Shown here: in pieces, positions 53,642-62,456 of the stretch | Layout of the letters: each line of letters opens with the position of its first letter | Numbering within the stretch: the first letter of the stretch is position 1 | Source: Chryseobacterium ureilyticum | GTDB taxonomy: Bacteria > Bacteroidota > Bacteroidia > Flavobacteriales > Weeksellaceae | Direction of reading: 5' to 3' | DNA length: 64,000 bases | Assembly (NCBI RefSeq): GCF_900156735.1 | Contig: NZ_FTOL01000001.1 | Span: forward strand, 558,001 to 622,000 | Position numbers and translations under genes: made by a program | The notes under the pieces: generated by a model | What the model was told of the DNA's origin: nothing | Seen by the model: the letters and a program-made list of their open reading frames with translations, nothing else | Database searches by the model: none

Positions 53642-55005
53642 GAAACATATCCAAAACGACCACCTTGGAAAGTAGATTTCCATTGCTGGCAGTAGAAAAT
53701 AATTGCATCATTTCAAAGGAAGGAGATATCACGCTATGTTTTCAAATTTTTCTTCCTGAGCTCTTCACCGTAGGAGCAGATGTTTACGAATCTATTCATT
53801 CTACATGGAGCAAGGCTGTAAAAACACTTCCTGATTTTACCATTGTGCATAAGCAGGATTGGTACTTAAAAGAAAAATATAGACCCGACTTAGAAAATGC
53901 TGAGCACAGTTTTTTATCGCGCTCCTTTCAAATGCATTTTAACGAACGCCCTTTTTTAAATCACTACGGCTATGTTTTTATAACCAAAACTACTAAAGAT
54001 AGGATGCGCACGCAAAGCAATTTCAGTAGTCTTTGTAAGGGAAACTTAATCTCAAAGGAGGTAAGAGATAGGGAAGGTATGCGACGATTTGTAGAGAACG
54101 TTGCGCAATTCCAGCGTATCATCAATGACAGTGGATACATCAAAATGAATCAGCTCGAAGAGTCTGACATTATCGGTACTAAAGATGGTCGTGGATTATT
54201 GGATCAGTATTTCACACTATCACGCGAAAAAGATGTACCCTTAGAAGATCTGGCACTCGGTGCCGAGGAACTAAGAATTGGAAGCAACCGAATGGTTTTG
54301 CATACACTTTCAGATACCGATGATCTACCCGGTGCCGTTTCTGAATCGCAACGCTATGACAGATTATCGACCGACAGAAGTGATTGTATGTTATCCTTTG
54401 CCTCCCCCGTTGGACTAATGTTGAGCTGTAATCACATTTATAATCAATACCTCTTCATTGACAATAGTTCCGATAACTTACGAAAGTTCGAAAAATCTGC
54501 CCGTAATATGCATTCACTCGCAAGATATAGCCGTGCCAATCAGGTAAATAGGGAATGGATCGAAAGGTATTTGAATGAGGCACATTCTCATGGGTCTCCT
54601 TCTATTCGGGCGCATTTCAATGTATTTGCCTGGTCTGAAGATCGAGAAGAATTACGACAAATAAAGAACGATGTAGGAAGTGCCCTGGCATTGATGGAAT
54701 GTAAACCACGTCACAACACAGTTGACGCTGCCACATTATTTTGGGCGGGGATACCCGGCAACGCAGGTGACTTCCCCTCTGAAGAATCCTTTTACACCTT
54801 CATTGAACCAGCTCTTTGCTTTTTTACAGAGGAAACGAACTATAAGGATTCATTGTCGCCATTTGGGATCAAACTCGCAGATAGGCTGACTGGTAAGCCA
54901 ATTCATTTGGATATTTCGGACTTGCCTATGAAAAAAGGTATTATTACCAATAGAAACCGTTTCATTCTGGGGCCATCTGGGGGTTGGCGGGCTACCCTTA
55001 ATTGA
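53638..55005 (+). CDS. traG: TraG conjugation ATPase, N-terminal half (split by hairpin insertion)
   Basis: 455 residues with the N-terminal VirB4-like domain (AVENNCIISKEGDITLCFQI, FLSRSFQMHFNERPFLNHYG, WAGIPGNAGDFPSEESF) up to the start of the Walker A loop, RFILGPSG. In intact TraG the loop continues SGKSFFTNHMVRQYY in the same frame. Here 50 bases with a perfect 15-bp hairpin are inserted after TCTGG, giving GGWRATLN and a TGA stop. The rest of TraG is in another frame from 55002. TraG is the VirB4-type ATPase that energises pilus and substrate transfer. No other defect is seen in either half. Confidence 0.85.
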   Translation: MRNISKTTTLESRFPLLAVENNCIISKEGDITLCFQIFLPELFTVGADVYESIHSTWSKAVKTLPDFTIVHKQDWYLKEKYRPDLENAEHSFLSRSFQMHFNERPFLNHYGYVFITKTTKDRMRTQSNFSSLCKGNLISKEVRDREGMRRFVENVAQFQRIINDSGYIKMNQLEESDIIGTKDGRGLLDQYFTLSREKDVPLEDLALGAEELRIGSNRMVLHTLSDTDDLPGAVSESQRYDRLSTDRSDCMLSFASPVGLMLSCNHIYNQYLFIDNSSDNLRKFEKSARNMHSLARYSRANQVNREWIERYLNEAHSHGSPSIRAHFNVFAWSEDREELRQIKNDVGSALALMECKPRHNTVDAATLFWAGIPGNAGDFPSEESFYTFIEPALCFFTEETNYKDSLSPFGIKLADRLTGKPIHLDISDLPMKKGIITNRNRFILGPSGGWRATLN

Positions 55006-55030
55006 GTAGCCCGCCAACCCTCCAAAAAAA
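54981..55030 (+). other. 50-bp hairpin insertion in the traG Walker A codons
   Basis: GGGTTGGCGGGCTAC (54981-54995) pairs perfectly with GTAGCCCGCCAACCC (55006-55020) around a 10-base loop that contains the TTGA stop/start; TCCAAAAAAA follows. TGG stands directly before (54978-54980) and after (55031-55033), a possible 3-bp duplication. Removing the insert and one TGG restores GPSGSGKS. Confidence 0.8.
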
Positions 55031-56204
55031 TGGAAGTGGAAAATCATTCTTCACCAACCACATGGTGAGACAGTATTATGAACAAGGGACGCATGTACTT
55101 TTAGTGGACACTGGAAATTCTTATCAGGGTTTATGTGAGCTTATCAAAGGAAAAACGAAAGGCGGTGATGGCGTTTATTTTACTTACACCGAAGATAATC
55201 CGATTGCCTTCAACCCTTTCTTCACGGACGATAATGTGTTTGATATCGAAAAAAGAGAGAGCATCAAGACGCTTATCCTTACCCTTTGGAAACGTGATGA
55301 CGAAGCGCCGAGGCGTAGTGAAGAGGTGGCTTTGTCAAATGCGGTTGCGGGATACATCGAGCAAATAAAATCATCCTCTGTTCAACCAAGTTTTAATGGC
55401 TTTTATGAATATGTGAAAGGAGACTATAGAAGGGTCCTTCAGGAAAAGGAAGTCCGCGAAAAAGATTTCGACCTGGCAAATTTTCTAAATGTGCTGGAAC
55501 CATATTACAAAGGTGGAGAATATGATTATTTACTAAACTCAGAAAAAGAGCTTGATTTGCTTAATAAGAGATTTATTGTTTTTGAAATTGATGCAATAAA
55601 AGATCATAGAATTCTATTTCCTGTTGTGACAATAATCATAATGGAAACCTTTATTAATAAGATGCGTAGGTTAAAAGGTGTTCGTAAAATGATACTAATT
55701 GAAGAAGCTTGGAAGGCCATTGCGAAGGAAGGAATGGCGGAATATTTAAAGTATCTGTTTAAAACGGTTAGGAAGTTTTTTGGCGAAGCCGTGGTGGTAA
55801 CCCAGGAAGTGGACGACATTATTCATTCACCGATTGTACGTGAAAGTATTATTAATAATTCAGACTGCAAGATACTGCTCGATCAACGAAAGTACGCTAA
55901 TAAGTTTGATGACATTCAAAAAATGCTGGGTCTGACCGAACGCGAAAAATCTCAGATTTTAAGTATTAATCAGGATAATGACCCCACACGCCTCTACAAA
56001 GAAGTTTGGATCGGTTTAGGTGGAACGAATTCCGCAGTATATGCCACAGAAGTTAGCCACCACGAGTATTTGGCGTATACAACTGAAGAATCTGAAAAAT
56101 TAGAAGTGATGAATCTTGCGCAGGAAATGGGTGGCGATGTTGAGGGAGCAATCAAGAAAATATCCTTACGAAGGATCAAGGGACTGTCGAGAGAAGACAA
56201 TTAA
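55002..56204 (+). CDS. traG: TraG conjugation ATPase, C-terminal half (split by hairpin insertion)
   Basis: 400 residues, open from a TTG at 55002 that overlaps the TGA of the first half. After a dozen hairpin-encoded residues it resumes with GSGKSFFTNHMVRQYY and the rest of the ATPase: VLLVDTGNSYQGLC, IAFNPFFTDDN, Walker B MILIEEAWKAIA, VVVTQEVDDII and the DQRKYANKFDDIQ end. With the TTG start the Walker A loop reads QKNGSGKS, lacking the first Gly, so a re-initiated protein would be impaired; joining to the first half at Gly would restore it. Confidence 0.85.
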   Translation: MSSPPTLQKNGSGKSFFTNHMVRQYYEQGTHVLLVDTGNSYQGLCELIKGKTKGGDGVYFTYTEDNPIAFNPFFTDDNVFDIEKRESIKTLILTLWKRDDEAPRRSEEVALSNAVAGYIEQIKSSSVQPSFNGFYEYVKGDYRRVLQEKEVREKDFDLANFLNVLEPYYKGGEYDYLLNSEKELDLLNKRFIVFEIDAIKDHRILFPVVTIIIMETFINKMRRLKGVRKMILIEEAWKAIAKEGMAEYLKYLFKTVRKFFGEAVVVTQEVDDIIHSPIVRESIINNSDCKILLDQRKYANKFDDIQKMLGLTEREKSQILSINQDNDPTRLYKEVWIGLGGTNSAVYATEVSHHEYLAYTTEESEKLEVMNLAQEMGGDVEGAIKKISLRRIKGLSREDN

Positions 56205-56235
56205 CTATTTAATAACAATCCTAAAAATTTAGAAA

Positions 56236-56868
56236 ATGAAAAATTTTATTATCACCGTAGTAATGGTGTTAACAGTATCCATTACCCAAAAAGTACAAGC
56301 ACAGTGGGTCGTAACCGACCCGACAAATCTGGCTTCGGGAATTTTAAATTCCGCCAATGAAATTGTACAGACCTCTAGCACGGTATCAAATGTTGTGAAA
56401 AATTTTAACGAAGTCAAGAAAGTTTACGAGCAGGGGAAGGAATACTATGATAAGCTAAAGGCCGTAAACAATTTAGTCAAAGATGCCAGGAAGGTGCAGC
56501 AGACGGTATTGCTGGTCGGAGATGTCAGTTCAATGTATGTAAACAATTTTGGGAAAATGTTGAATGACAAGAATTTTTCTCCGAATGAACTTATGGCTAT
56601 CGGTAACGGCTATTCTGCACTATTAAATGAGAGTACTGAGCTGCTTAAGGATCTGAAGCAGATCGTCACTTCCAGCAGTCTTTCATTGAATGATAAGGAA
56701 CGAATGGAAATTATCGACCGCGTATATAAGGAGGTCAAAGAATACCACAGCCTTGTTCGATACTATACGAGTAAAAATATTTCTGTCAGTATTCTTCGCG
56801 CAAAGAAGCAAAACAATACCAAAAGGGTAATGGAATTATATGGAACAGATGGACAAAAGTATTGGTAA
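56236..56868 (+). CDS. traI: TraI, DUF4141 protein
   Basis: A 210-aa secreted protein: signal peptide with IITVVMVLTVSITQKVQAQ, then WVVTDPTNLASGILNSANEI and a helical body, as in VirB5-like/DUF4141 proteins (TraI of CTnDOT). It probably sits at the pilus tip or periplasm. Follows traG by 31 bases and precedes traJ by 14. Confidence 0.8.
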   Translation: MKNFIITVVMVLTVSITQKVQAQWVVTDPTNLASGILNSANEIVQTSSTVSNVVKNFNEVKKVYEQGKEYYDKLKAVNNLVKDARKVQQTVLLVGDVSSMYVNNFGKMLNDKNFSPNELMAIGNGYSALLNESTELLKDLKQIVTSSSLSLNDKERMEIIDRVYKEVKEYHSLVRYYTSKNISVSILRAKKQNNTKRVMELYGTDGQKYW

Positions 56869-56882
56869 ATCAAAGAAAAATT

Positions 56883-57902
56883 ATGGAATTTAATAATCTA
56901 CATGAGCTCCTTCGGGGGCTCTACGATGAGATGCTTCCGATGTCTGCTACAATGGCAACTGTTGCCAAAGGTGTTGCCGGATTGGGTGCATTGTTCTATG
57001 TAGCACTAAAAGTGTGGCAGGCATTGAGCAGAGCTGAACCTATCGATGTTTTCCCTTTACTGCGACCGTTTGCGATTGGAATCTGCATCATGTTTTTTCC
57101 AACCATCGTACTGGGAACTATTAATGCAGTTTTAAGCCCGGTTGTTCAAGGAACACATAGTATGCTGGACAATCAGGTGCTTGACCTAAATAAGTTACAG
57201 GAGCAGAAAGACCTATTGGAAAAGGAAGCAACACTGAGAAATCCAGAAACAGCCTATCTGGTCAATAACGAGGAATTCGACAAAAAACTGGAAGAGTTGG
57301 GATGGGCGCCAAATGATCTGGTTACGATGGCGGGAATGTATATGGATCGCACGGCTTATAATATGGAGCAGGCAACAAAAAAGTGGCTTCGGGAACTGCT
57401 GGAAATTCTCTTTCAGGCAGCTGCTTTGGTTGTCGATACAATTCGAACATTTTTTCTGATCGTGCTGTCGATTTTAGGCCCCATAGCATTTGCGATCAGC
57501 GTATGGGACGGCTTTCAAAGTACGTTAAGCCAGTGGCTGACAAGGTATATAAGTGTTTACCTATGGCTTCCTGTGGCGGATATGTTCAGTGCAATGCTTG
57601 CGAAAATCCAGTCTTTAATATTAGAGCGGGATATTGAAATGCTCAATGATCCAACATTTATTCCCGACACCAGTAACACCGTATATGTGATATTCATGAT
57701 CATTGGAATTGTTGGTTACTTCACCATACCTACGGTAACGGGATGGATTATTCAGGCTGGTGGCGCTGGGAATTTTACCAGAAATGTTAGTCAGATGGCT
57801 ATGCGTAGCGGAAATGTCGCAGCTGCTGGTGCTGGAGCTGCCATCGGCGAAGTAGGAGGTCAGCTTATGGGTAATAATCAAGGTGGGCAAAAAACGAAAT
57901 AG
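56883..57902 (+). CDS. traJ: TraJ, polytopic VirB6-like protein
   Basis: About 339 residues from ATG 56883 (MEFNNLHELLRGLYDEML); a TTG 21 bases upstream overlaps traI. Several membrane segments (MATVAKGVAGLGALFYVAL, FAIGICIMFFPTIVLGTI, TFFLIVLSILGPIAFAI, YVIFMIIGIVGYFTIPTV) and a Gly/Ala-rich tail. Corresponds to the VirB6-like inner-membrane channel subunit. Confidence 0.85.
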   Translation: MEFNNLHELLRGLYDEMLPMSATMATVAKGVAGLGALFYVALKVWQALSRAEPIDVFPLLRPFAIGICIMFFPTIVLGTINAVLSPVVQGTHSMLDNQVLDLNKLQEQKDLLEKEATLRNPETAYLVNNEEFDKKLEELGWAPNDLVTMAGMYMDRTAYNMEQATKKWLRELLEILFQAAALVVDTIRTFFLIVLSILGPIAFAISVWDGFQSTLSQWLTRYISVYLWLPVADMFSAMLAKIQSLILERDIEMLNDPTFIPDTSNTVYVIFMIIGIVGYFTIPTVTGWIIQAGGAGNFTRNVSQMAMRSGNVAAAGAGAAIGEVGGQLMGNNQGGQKTK

Positions 57903-57904
57903 TT

Positions 57905-58528
57905 ATGGAGTTTAAAACTTTAAGAAATATAGAGAATAGCTTTAGACAGATCCGGCTATACGCTATTGTTTTTGCATTGCTTTGCTTTGGAGTGACTGGA
58001 TTTTCAGTCTGGAAATCCTATTCTTTTGCAAATGTACAACGGGAAAAGATTTATGTTTTGGATCAAGGTAAATCGCTAATGTTGGCTTTATCTCAGGACG
58101 CTGCCATTAATAGGCCGGTTATGGCCAGAGAGCATGTGCGTAGATTTCACGAGCTGTTTTTTACGCTTGCTCCGGACAAAGCGGCGATTGAAAGTAATAT
58201 GAAACGCGCATTTGATCTGGCAGATAAAAGTGCCTACGACTACTACCATGATCTTTCAGAGAAGGGATACTATAATAGGATTATCTCTGGTAATGTGCAG
58301 CAACGAATTGAGGTTGATAGCGTTGTATGCAATTTTAATTCTTACCCCTATGCTGTAACTACCTATGCCAAGCAGTTCATTATCAGATCTAGTAATCTGA
58401 CGAGGCGAAGTTTGGTCACTTCCTGTACACTCTTGAACAGTGTGAAATCAGATAATAACCCACAGGGATTTCAGATTTTGAAATTCGGTGTATTAGTAAA
58501 TAAGGACGAGGAGGTTGTTGAGCGGTAG
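57905..58528 (+). CDS. traK: TraK, VirB8-like protein
   Basis: A 207-aa protein with one N-terminal membrane anchor (YAIVFALLCFGVTGFSVW) and a periplasmic domain (FHELFFTLAPDKAAIESNMK, DLADKSAYDYYHDLSEKGYY) typical of TraK of Bacteroides elements, an assembly-factor analogue of VirB8. Two bases after traJ. Confidence 0.85.
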   Translation: MEFKTLRNIENSFRQIRLYAIVFALLCFGVTGFSVWKSYSFANVQREKIYVLDQGKSLMLALSQDAAINRPVMAREHVRRFHELFFTLAPDKAAIESNMKRAFDLADKSAYDYYHDLSEKGYYNRIISGNVQQRIEVDSVVCNFNSYPYAVTTYAKQFIIRSSNLTRRSLVTSCTLLNSVKSDNNPQGFQILKFGVLVNKDEEVVER

Positions 58529-58591
58529 AAATAAGTTGTTAACGAATGAAAAAACTGCATAACAAAGGTTCATTATAGCTAAAAAACTAGT

Positions 58592-58879
58592 ATGAAAAAT
58601 TTTAGAAATACAATCGAAACCGAGTTAGAAAAACTCGATAATAGGTGGCAGGCATTACCGCTGAAGACCCAGTGCAGGTATGTCATTATTCTTTTTGCTT
58701 TTTACCTCACAATGGGGGTTGGTGTGCTTGTCAAGGTATGTTATGATCTGGGCAAAGAGGATCGGCAAATGGAGATAAGCCATATAGAATCTCCCTCCAT
58801 TAGTGATGGCTCATCAGCGAGGAAGGATTCTACCATAATTAACTATAAAAAATATAGAAATGGAAGAGAAAGAAAATAA
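58592..58879 (+). CDS. traL: TraL, DUF3989 membrane protein
   Basis: A 95-aa protein with one membrane segment (YVIILFAFYLTMGVGVLVKV) after a 25-residue cytoplasmic head, and a hydrophilic tail. TraL of CTnDOT. Its last 20 bases overlap the start of traM. Role unknown, part of the membrane complex. Confidence 0.8.
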   Translation: MKNFRNTIETELEKLDNRWQALPLKTQCRYVIILFAFYLTMGVGVLVKVCYDLGKEDRQMEISHIESPSISDGSSARKDSTIINYKKYRNGRERK

Positions 58880-60209
58880 ACGGATAAGTTTAATCGTCGA
58901 TGATGAAACTGGAGGTGATAATTCCAGTTTAACCGAGAGCAAATCAAAAGTTGACAAGCTCAAAAAACCGTTGATTTTTGGGCTCATGGGAATTGTCTTT
59001 ATTGCGTGCCTGTATTTGATATTTAAGCCGAAAAGCTCTGGTAGCGCAATAGATGAAAAGGGATTAAAAAATGTTGTTCCCGAAGCTACGGACAAAGGTT
59101 TGCAGGCGGACAAACAAAAGGCATACGAGAAAGAGATGTTGGATGAAAAGGAAGCTGAAAAAAGAAGTTCATTGCAATCACTGGCTGATTATTGGAATAA
59201 CAACGGCGATAGTACTACAGCAGAATTTCCTGCTTCTACCGCAAGTGTTGGAAATACATCTGGAAATTATGGAAACCCAGGTTACCAAAATAATTCGTTA
59301 ACGAGCTACAGAAATGCGCAAAGTACGCTGAGTTCCTTTTATCAAGATGATGACAGGGAGAAATTGGAATTGCGCTGGAAAGTTGATCAATTGCAAGAGA
59401 AGCTTTCTGCAAAGGATGTTCCGGCTGCTCCTACCTTGAATGACCAGCTAACTTTAATGGAAAAATCATATCAAATGGCGTCAAAATATCTTCCTAGTGG
59501 AACTCAAGGAACGGATATGACAGCTTCAACAACTATTACAGATTCAGCAAATGGTACAAATCATAAAATTCAAAGTAAAACCGAAAAAACGGAGAGTTTA
59601 AAGGGAGTACGTAAAAGTATAGTGAGCGCTTTATATCGCGAACAAGATGACAGCACTTTCCTGGCAAGCCTGGAAGGAGAAAGGAATCATTCCTTTTTAA
59701 CGGTAGGGGCAAGAGAAAAAAAGGGGATTGCAAGAAATAGTATACGCGCTATAATTATGGAAACTAAAACTGTTACTGCGGATGGCTCTGTAAAACTGAG
59801 ATTATTGGAAAATGCAACGATTGCAGGCTACAGCGTTCCCAAAGGGACGGAACTGGAGGCTGGTACAAAATTTCAGGGGAATAGGTTACAGTTAAAAGTT
59901 TCATCAGTTGAGGTAAAGGGGAATATCCTGCCTGTTGAGGTACTTGCTTATGATGTGAATGGTCAATTAGGGTTATCCGTTCCAAGGTCTGACGAAATTA
60001 ATGCTGCTGGGGAGATAGCTGCTAATATGAGTCAAAGTTCCGGTATGAATATTTCCATGTCGCGTTCAGCAGGACAGCAGGTTGTTGGGGACCTGACACG
60101 CGGTCTTGTGCAGGGAGTTTCGGGATATTTTTCAAAAAAAATAAGGACTGTCAAGGTGACCCTTAAAGCCGGCCAGCAAGTCTTGCTGGTTACGAAAAAG
60201 AATAATTAA
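58860..60209 (+). CDS. traM: TraM, VirB10-like protein
   Basis: A 449-aa protein: cytoplasmic head, one membrane segment (LIFGLMGIVFIACLYLIF) near 40-58, a long Ser/Thr/Asn-rich linker, and a C-terminal beta-barrel domain starting SLKGVRKSIVSALYREQDD with IVKLRLLENATIAGYSVPKG-like strands. This layout is that of VirB10/TraM, spanning the periplasm. Overlaps traL and precedes traN by 14 bases. Confidence 0.9.
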   Translation: MEEKENKRISLIVDDETGGDNSSLTESKSKVDKLKKPLIFGLMGIVFIACLYLIFKPKSSGSAIDEKGLKNVVPEATDKGLQADKQKAYEKEMLDEKEAEKRSSLQSLADYWNNNGDSTTAEFPASTASVGNTSGNYGNPGYQNNSLTSYRNAQSTLSSFYQDDDREKLELRWKVDQLQEKLSAKDVPAAPTLNDQLTLMEKSYQMASKYLPSGTQGTDMTASTTITDSANGTNHKIQSKTEKTESLKGVRKSIVSALYREQDDSTFLASLEGERNHSFLTVGAREKKGIARNSIRAIIMETKTVTADGSVKLRLLENATIAGYSVPKGTELEAGTKFQGNRLQLKVSSVEVKGNILPVEVLAYDVNGQLGLSVPRSDEINAAGEIAANMSQSSGMNISMSRSAGQQVVGDLTRGLVQGVSGYFSKKIRTVKVTLKAGQQVLLVTKKNN

Positions 60210-60223
60210 CAAAAATTAAAAAG

Positions 60224-61111
60224 ATGAATATCATAAGGAATACAGTTTTATTAGTCCTTTTGGTGGGACTATTTATAAAAACTTTTGGACAACAATCTGA
60301 TCTTGAAAAGGGAAGGGTCGAAGCCTATAGGCTTGAGGTAACCTACAACAAGACTACTCATTTAATCTTTCCTGTTGCGATAAGATATGCAGATCTGGGT
60401 TCAGAGTTTCTAACTGCTGGAATAGCGGAAGATGCTCAGAACGTTCTGCGTGTTAAAGCTGCGGTAAAGGATTTTAGTGAAGAAACTAATTTTAGTGTAA
60501 TTACAAAGGATGGGCAATTCTATAATTTTAATGTGACATACAATGGTTATCCGCAAACATTAAATTATGACCTGCTTAAAATGCAACAAGAGGGGGAACG
60601 TGTCGAGCAAAAAAATGTCCAGTTTGAGGAACTTGGTTTTAACCCACCATCATTAACAGAAACGGTGATGAAGACCATTTATCAGCAAGACAAACGGTAC
60701 ATCAGACACATTGGATCTAAATCCTATGGTGTGCAATTTATCCTGAAGGGCATATTTGTGCACAATGGTAAATTTTACTTTCATACGGAGGTTAAGAATA
60801 AATCTAACGTTCCTTACTTAATTGATTATTGCACTTTCAAGATTGTGGATAAACAGGTTGGTAAAAGGACAGTATCGCAGGAAAAACAGCTTGCACCATT
60901 ACGTGAATATCCGATGATGGAGATCGTTTCAGATGAATCATCGGCATCAAATGTCGTGCTCCTCGATCAATTTACCATTAGTGATGATCAGGTTCTAAAG
61001 ATAGGATTGTATGAGAAGAATGGAGGTCGAAATCAGGTGTTAGAAATAGAGAATTCCGATCTGGTGAATGCGAAATCTGTTTCGGATATGAAAATCAAAA
61101 TTAGTCAGTAA
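60224..61111 (+). CDS. traN: TraN, VirB9-like protein
   Basis: A 295-aa secreted protein with signal peptide (TVLLVLLVGLFIKTFGQ) and beta-rich body (NKTTHLIFPVAIRYADLGSE; GIFVHNGKFYFHTEVKNKSN), as in TraN of CTnDOT (DUF4138). It forms the outer-membrane core with TraM. Confidence 0.9.
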   Translation: MNIIRNTVLLVLLVGLFIKTFGQQSDLEKGRVEAYRLEVTYNKTTHLIFPVAIRYADLGSEFLTAGIAEDAQNVLRVKAAVKDFSEETNFSVITKDGQFYNFNVTYNGYPQTLNYDLLKMQQEGERVEQKNVQFEELGFNPPSLTETVMKTIYQQDKRYIRHIGSKSYGVQFILKGIFVHNGKFYFHTEVKNKSNVPYLIDYCTFKIVDKQVGKRTVSQEKQLAPLREYPMMEIVSDESSASNVVLLDQFTISDDQVLKIGLYEKNGGRNQVLEIENSDLVNAKSVSDMKIKISQ

Positions 61112-61122
61112 AAAAATATCTT

Positions 61123-61680
61123 ATGAAAAATTATATCATTGTTTTGATACTTATGCTTATAAGTATTCATGGATATTCCCAACGCATGGTCTATAAACAA
61201 AAAGCGCTAGAGGTAAGTGTCGGAATGCTGGCAAGTAAAGATTTAAGTTCTAATTACTACGTCAATTTAACCGTAAATAGCTTCGGAAGGCGAGGGAACT
61301 ACTGGATTTGGAGTGCAGAATTTCAGCGGCGTACTACAGATTATAAGCAGTGGACGCTCCCTTTGGAAAATTATTTGGGTGAGATTGGATATAGTGTACA
61401 GTTGCTTTCGGATGCAAGAAAGTTTATCACACTTAATGCGGGATTGACCGGTGTTGCTGGATATGAAGTTTTGAATCGTGGTGATAGCATACTTTCAGAC
61501 GGTGCGCTGTTACTGAATGACGGTGGTTTCATCTTCGGTACTGCAGGTAGATTATCTCTTGAAACTTATTTGTCGGATAGGATCGTTTTGCTTTTGCAGG
61601 GGCGCGTTAGGGTGCTTTGGGGAACAGATTTGGATCAATTCAGACCCTTTTCAGGGATTGGATTACGCATTAACTTTTGA
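61123..61680 (+). CDS. traO: TraO, conjugal transfer protein
   Basis: A 185-aa protein with signal peptide (YIIVLILMLISIHGYSQ) and a beta-barrel-like body (WIWSAEFQRRTTDYKQWTLP; ETYLSDRIVLLLQGRVRVLW; GIGLRINF). Corresponds to TraO, an outer-membrane component. It is followed by traQ after 24 bases, so the traP (primase) gene found at this place in CTnDOT is missing here. Confidence 0.85.
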   Translation: MKNYIIVLILMLISIHGYSQRMVYKQKALEVSVGMLASKDLSSNYYVNLTVNSFGRRGNYWIWSAEFQRRTTDYKQWTLPLENYLGEIGYSVQLLSDARKFITLNAGLTGVAGYEVLNRGDSILSDGALLLNDGGFIFGTAGRLSLETYLSDRIVLLLQGRVRVLWGTDLDQFRPFSGIGLRINF

Positions 61681-61704
61681 AAAAATAATGTTATAAAAAA
61701 TATA

Positions 61705-62169
61705 ATGCATATTAGTCAAATGTCATTTGGTACGCTTGTACTGGGTTTGATGGCGATTGTTGGAATTATCTCCTTGTCAGGATGTACAAAAGATAATTTG
61801 GATATCCAGGAGAATTTTCCTTTTGAGGTAAAGGTAATGCCTGTACCAAAAGATATTGCACTGGGTGAAACAGTGGAAATTAGAATGGCGATTATCTCCA
61901 TTGGGGATTATGCTGAAAATAAGTATCACATTCGCTATTTTCAGAACGATGGACAAGGAACATTGAGATATTTTGATCATAAACCTTATCTGCCAAATGA
62001 TCTTTACCCGTTAATGCAAAAGGAATTCAGACTTTATTATACCTCTGAGTCATTTGTAGCACAGAATTTTGACGTATGGATCAGTGATAGTTTTGGTAAT
62101 GAAAAGCAGCTATCTTTCCAGTTTAACAATAAGAAGCTAGGCCCTATTATTATTGGTCCAATTAGATAA
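61705..62169 (+). CDS. traQ: TraQ, DUF3872 lipoprotein
   Basis: A 154-aa protein with a lipoprotein signal: hydrophobic stretch GTLVLGLMAIVGIISLSGC with the lipobox Cys near 27, followed by DUF3872 (FEVKVMPVPKDIALGETVEI, FYLYYTSESF-like end). It corresponds to TraQ and closes the transfer operon, 76 bases before a strong terminator. Confidence 0.85.
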   Translation: MHISQMSFGTLVLGLMAIVGIISLSGCTKDNLDIQENFPFEVKVMPVPKDIALGETVEIRMAIISIGDYAENKYHIRYFQNDGQGTLRYFDHKPYLPNDLYPLMQKEFRLYYTSESFVAQNFDVWISDSFGNEKQLSFQFNNKKLGPIIIGPIR

Positions 62170-62244
62170 TTTCTAAATCTGTAATTGTTTGTTACTTTTA
62201 TAAAACGAAAATCCTACACTACCAGAATGAGCCCATGCTCGATT

Positions 62245-62270
62245 GGACGGCCTTAAAGCCGTCCTTTTTT
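62245..62270 (+). terminator. Terminator of tra operon
   Basis: GGACGGC (62245-62251) pairs with GCCGTCC (62258-62264), loop CTTAAA, followed by TTTTTT. Confidence 0.9.
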
Positions 62271-62456
62271 GTTACAATTAAAGGATTGGTAATGTATGGT
62301 AATGCATTTAATTGGTAATTTATTGACTGTTATTTCTTTATTAGATTAAAAATATTATATTTAAAAAACTATAGGCCGTAAATTACACTATACGAAAACT
62401 TATTACAAAGCCAGCTCTGAGATCGGTCTTACTTTGAAAACTAATTAGAGGTTACA

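Noticed and set aside
55002..55005. Minus-one ribosomal frameshift joining the two traG halves
   Set aside because: The minus-one frame has a TAA at 54999-55001 just before the overlap and no slippery heptamer, so a simple frameshift cannot join them; only bypassing or re-initiation remains.
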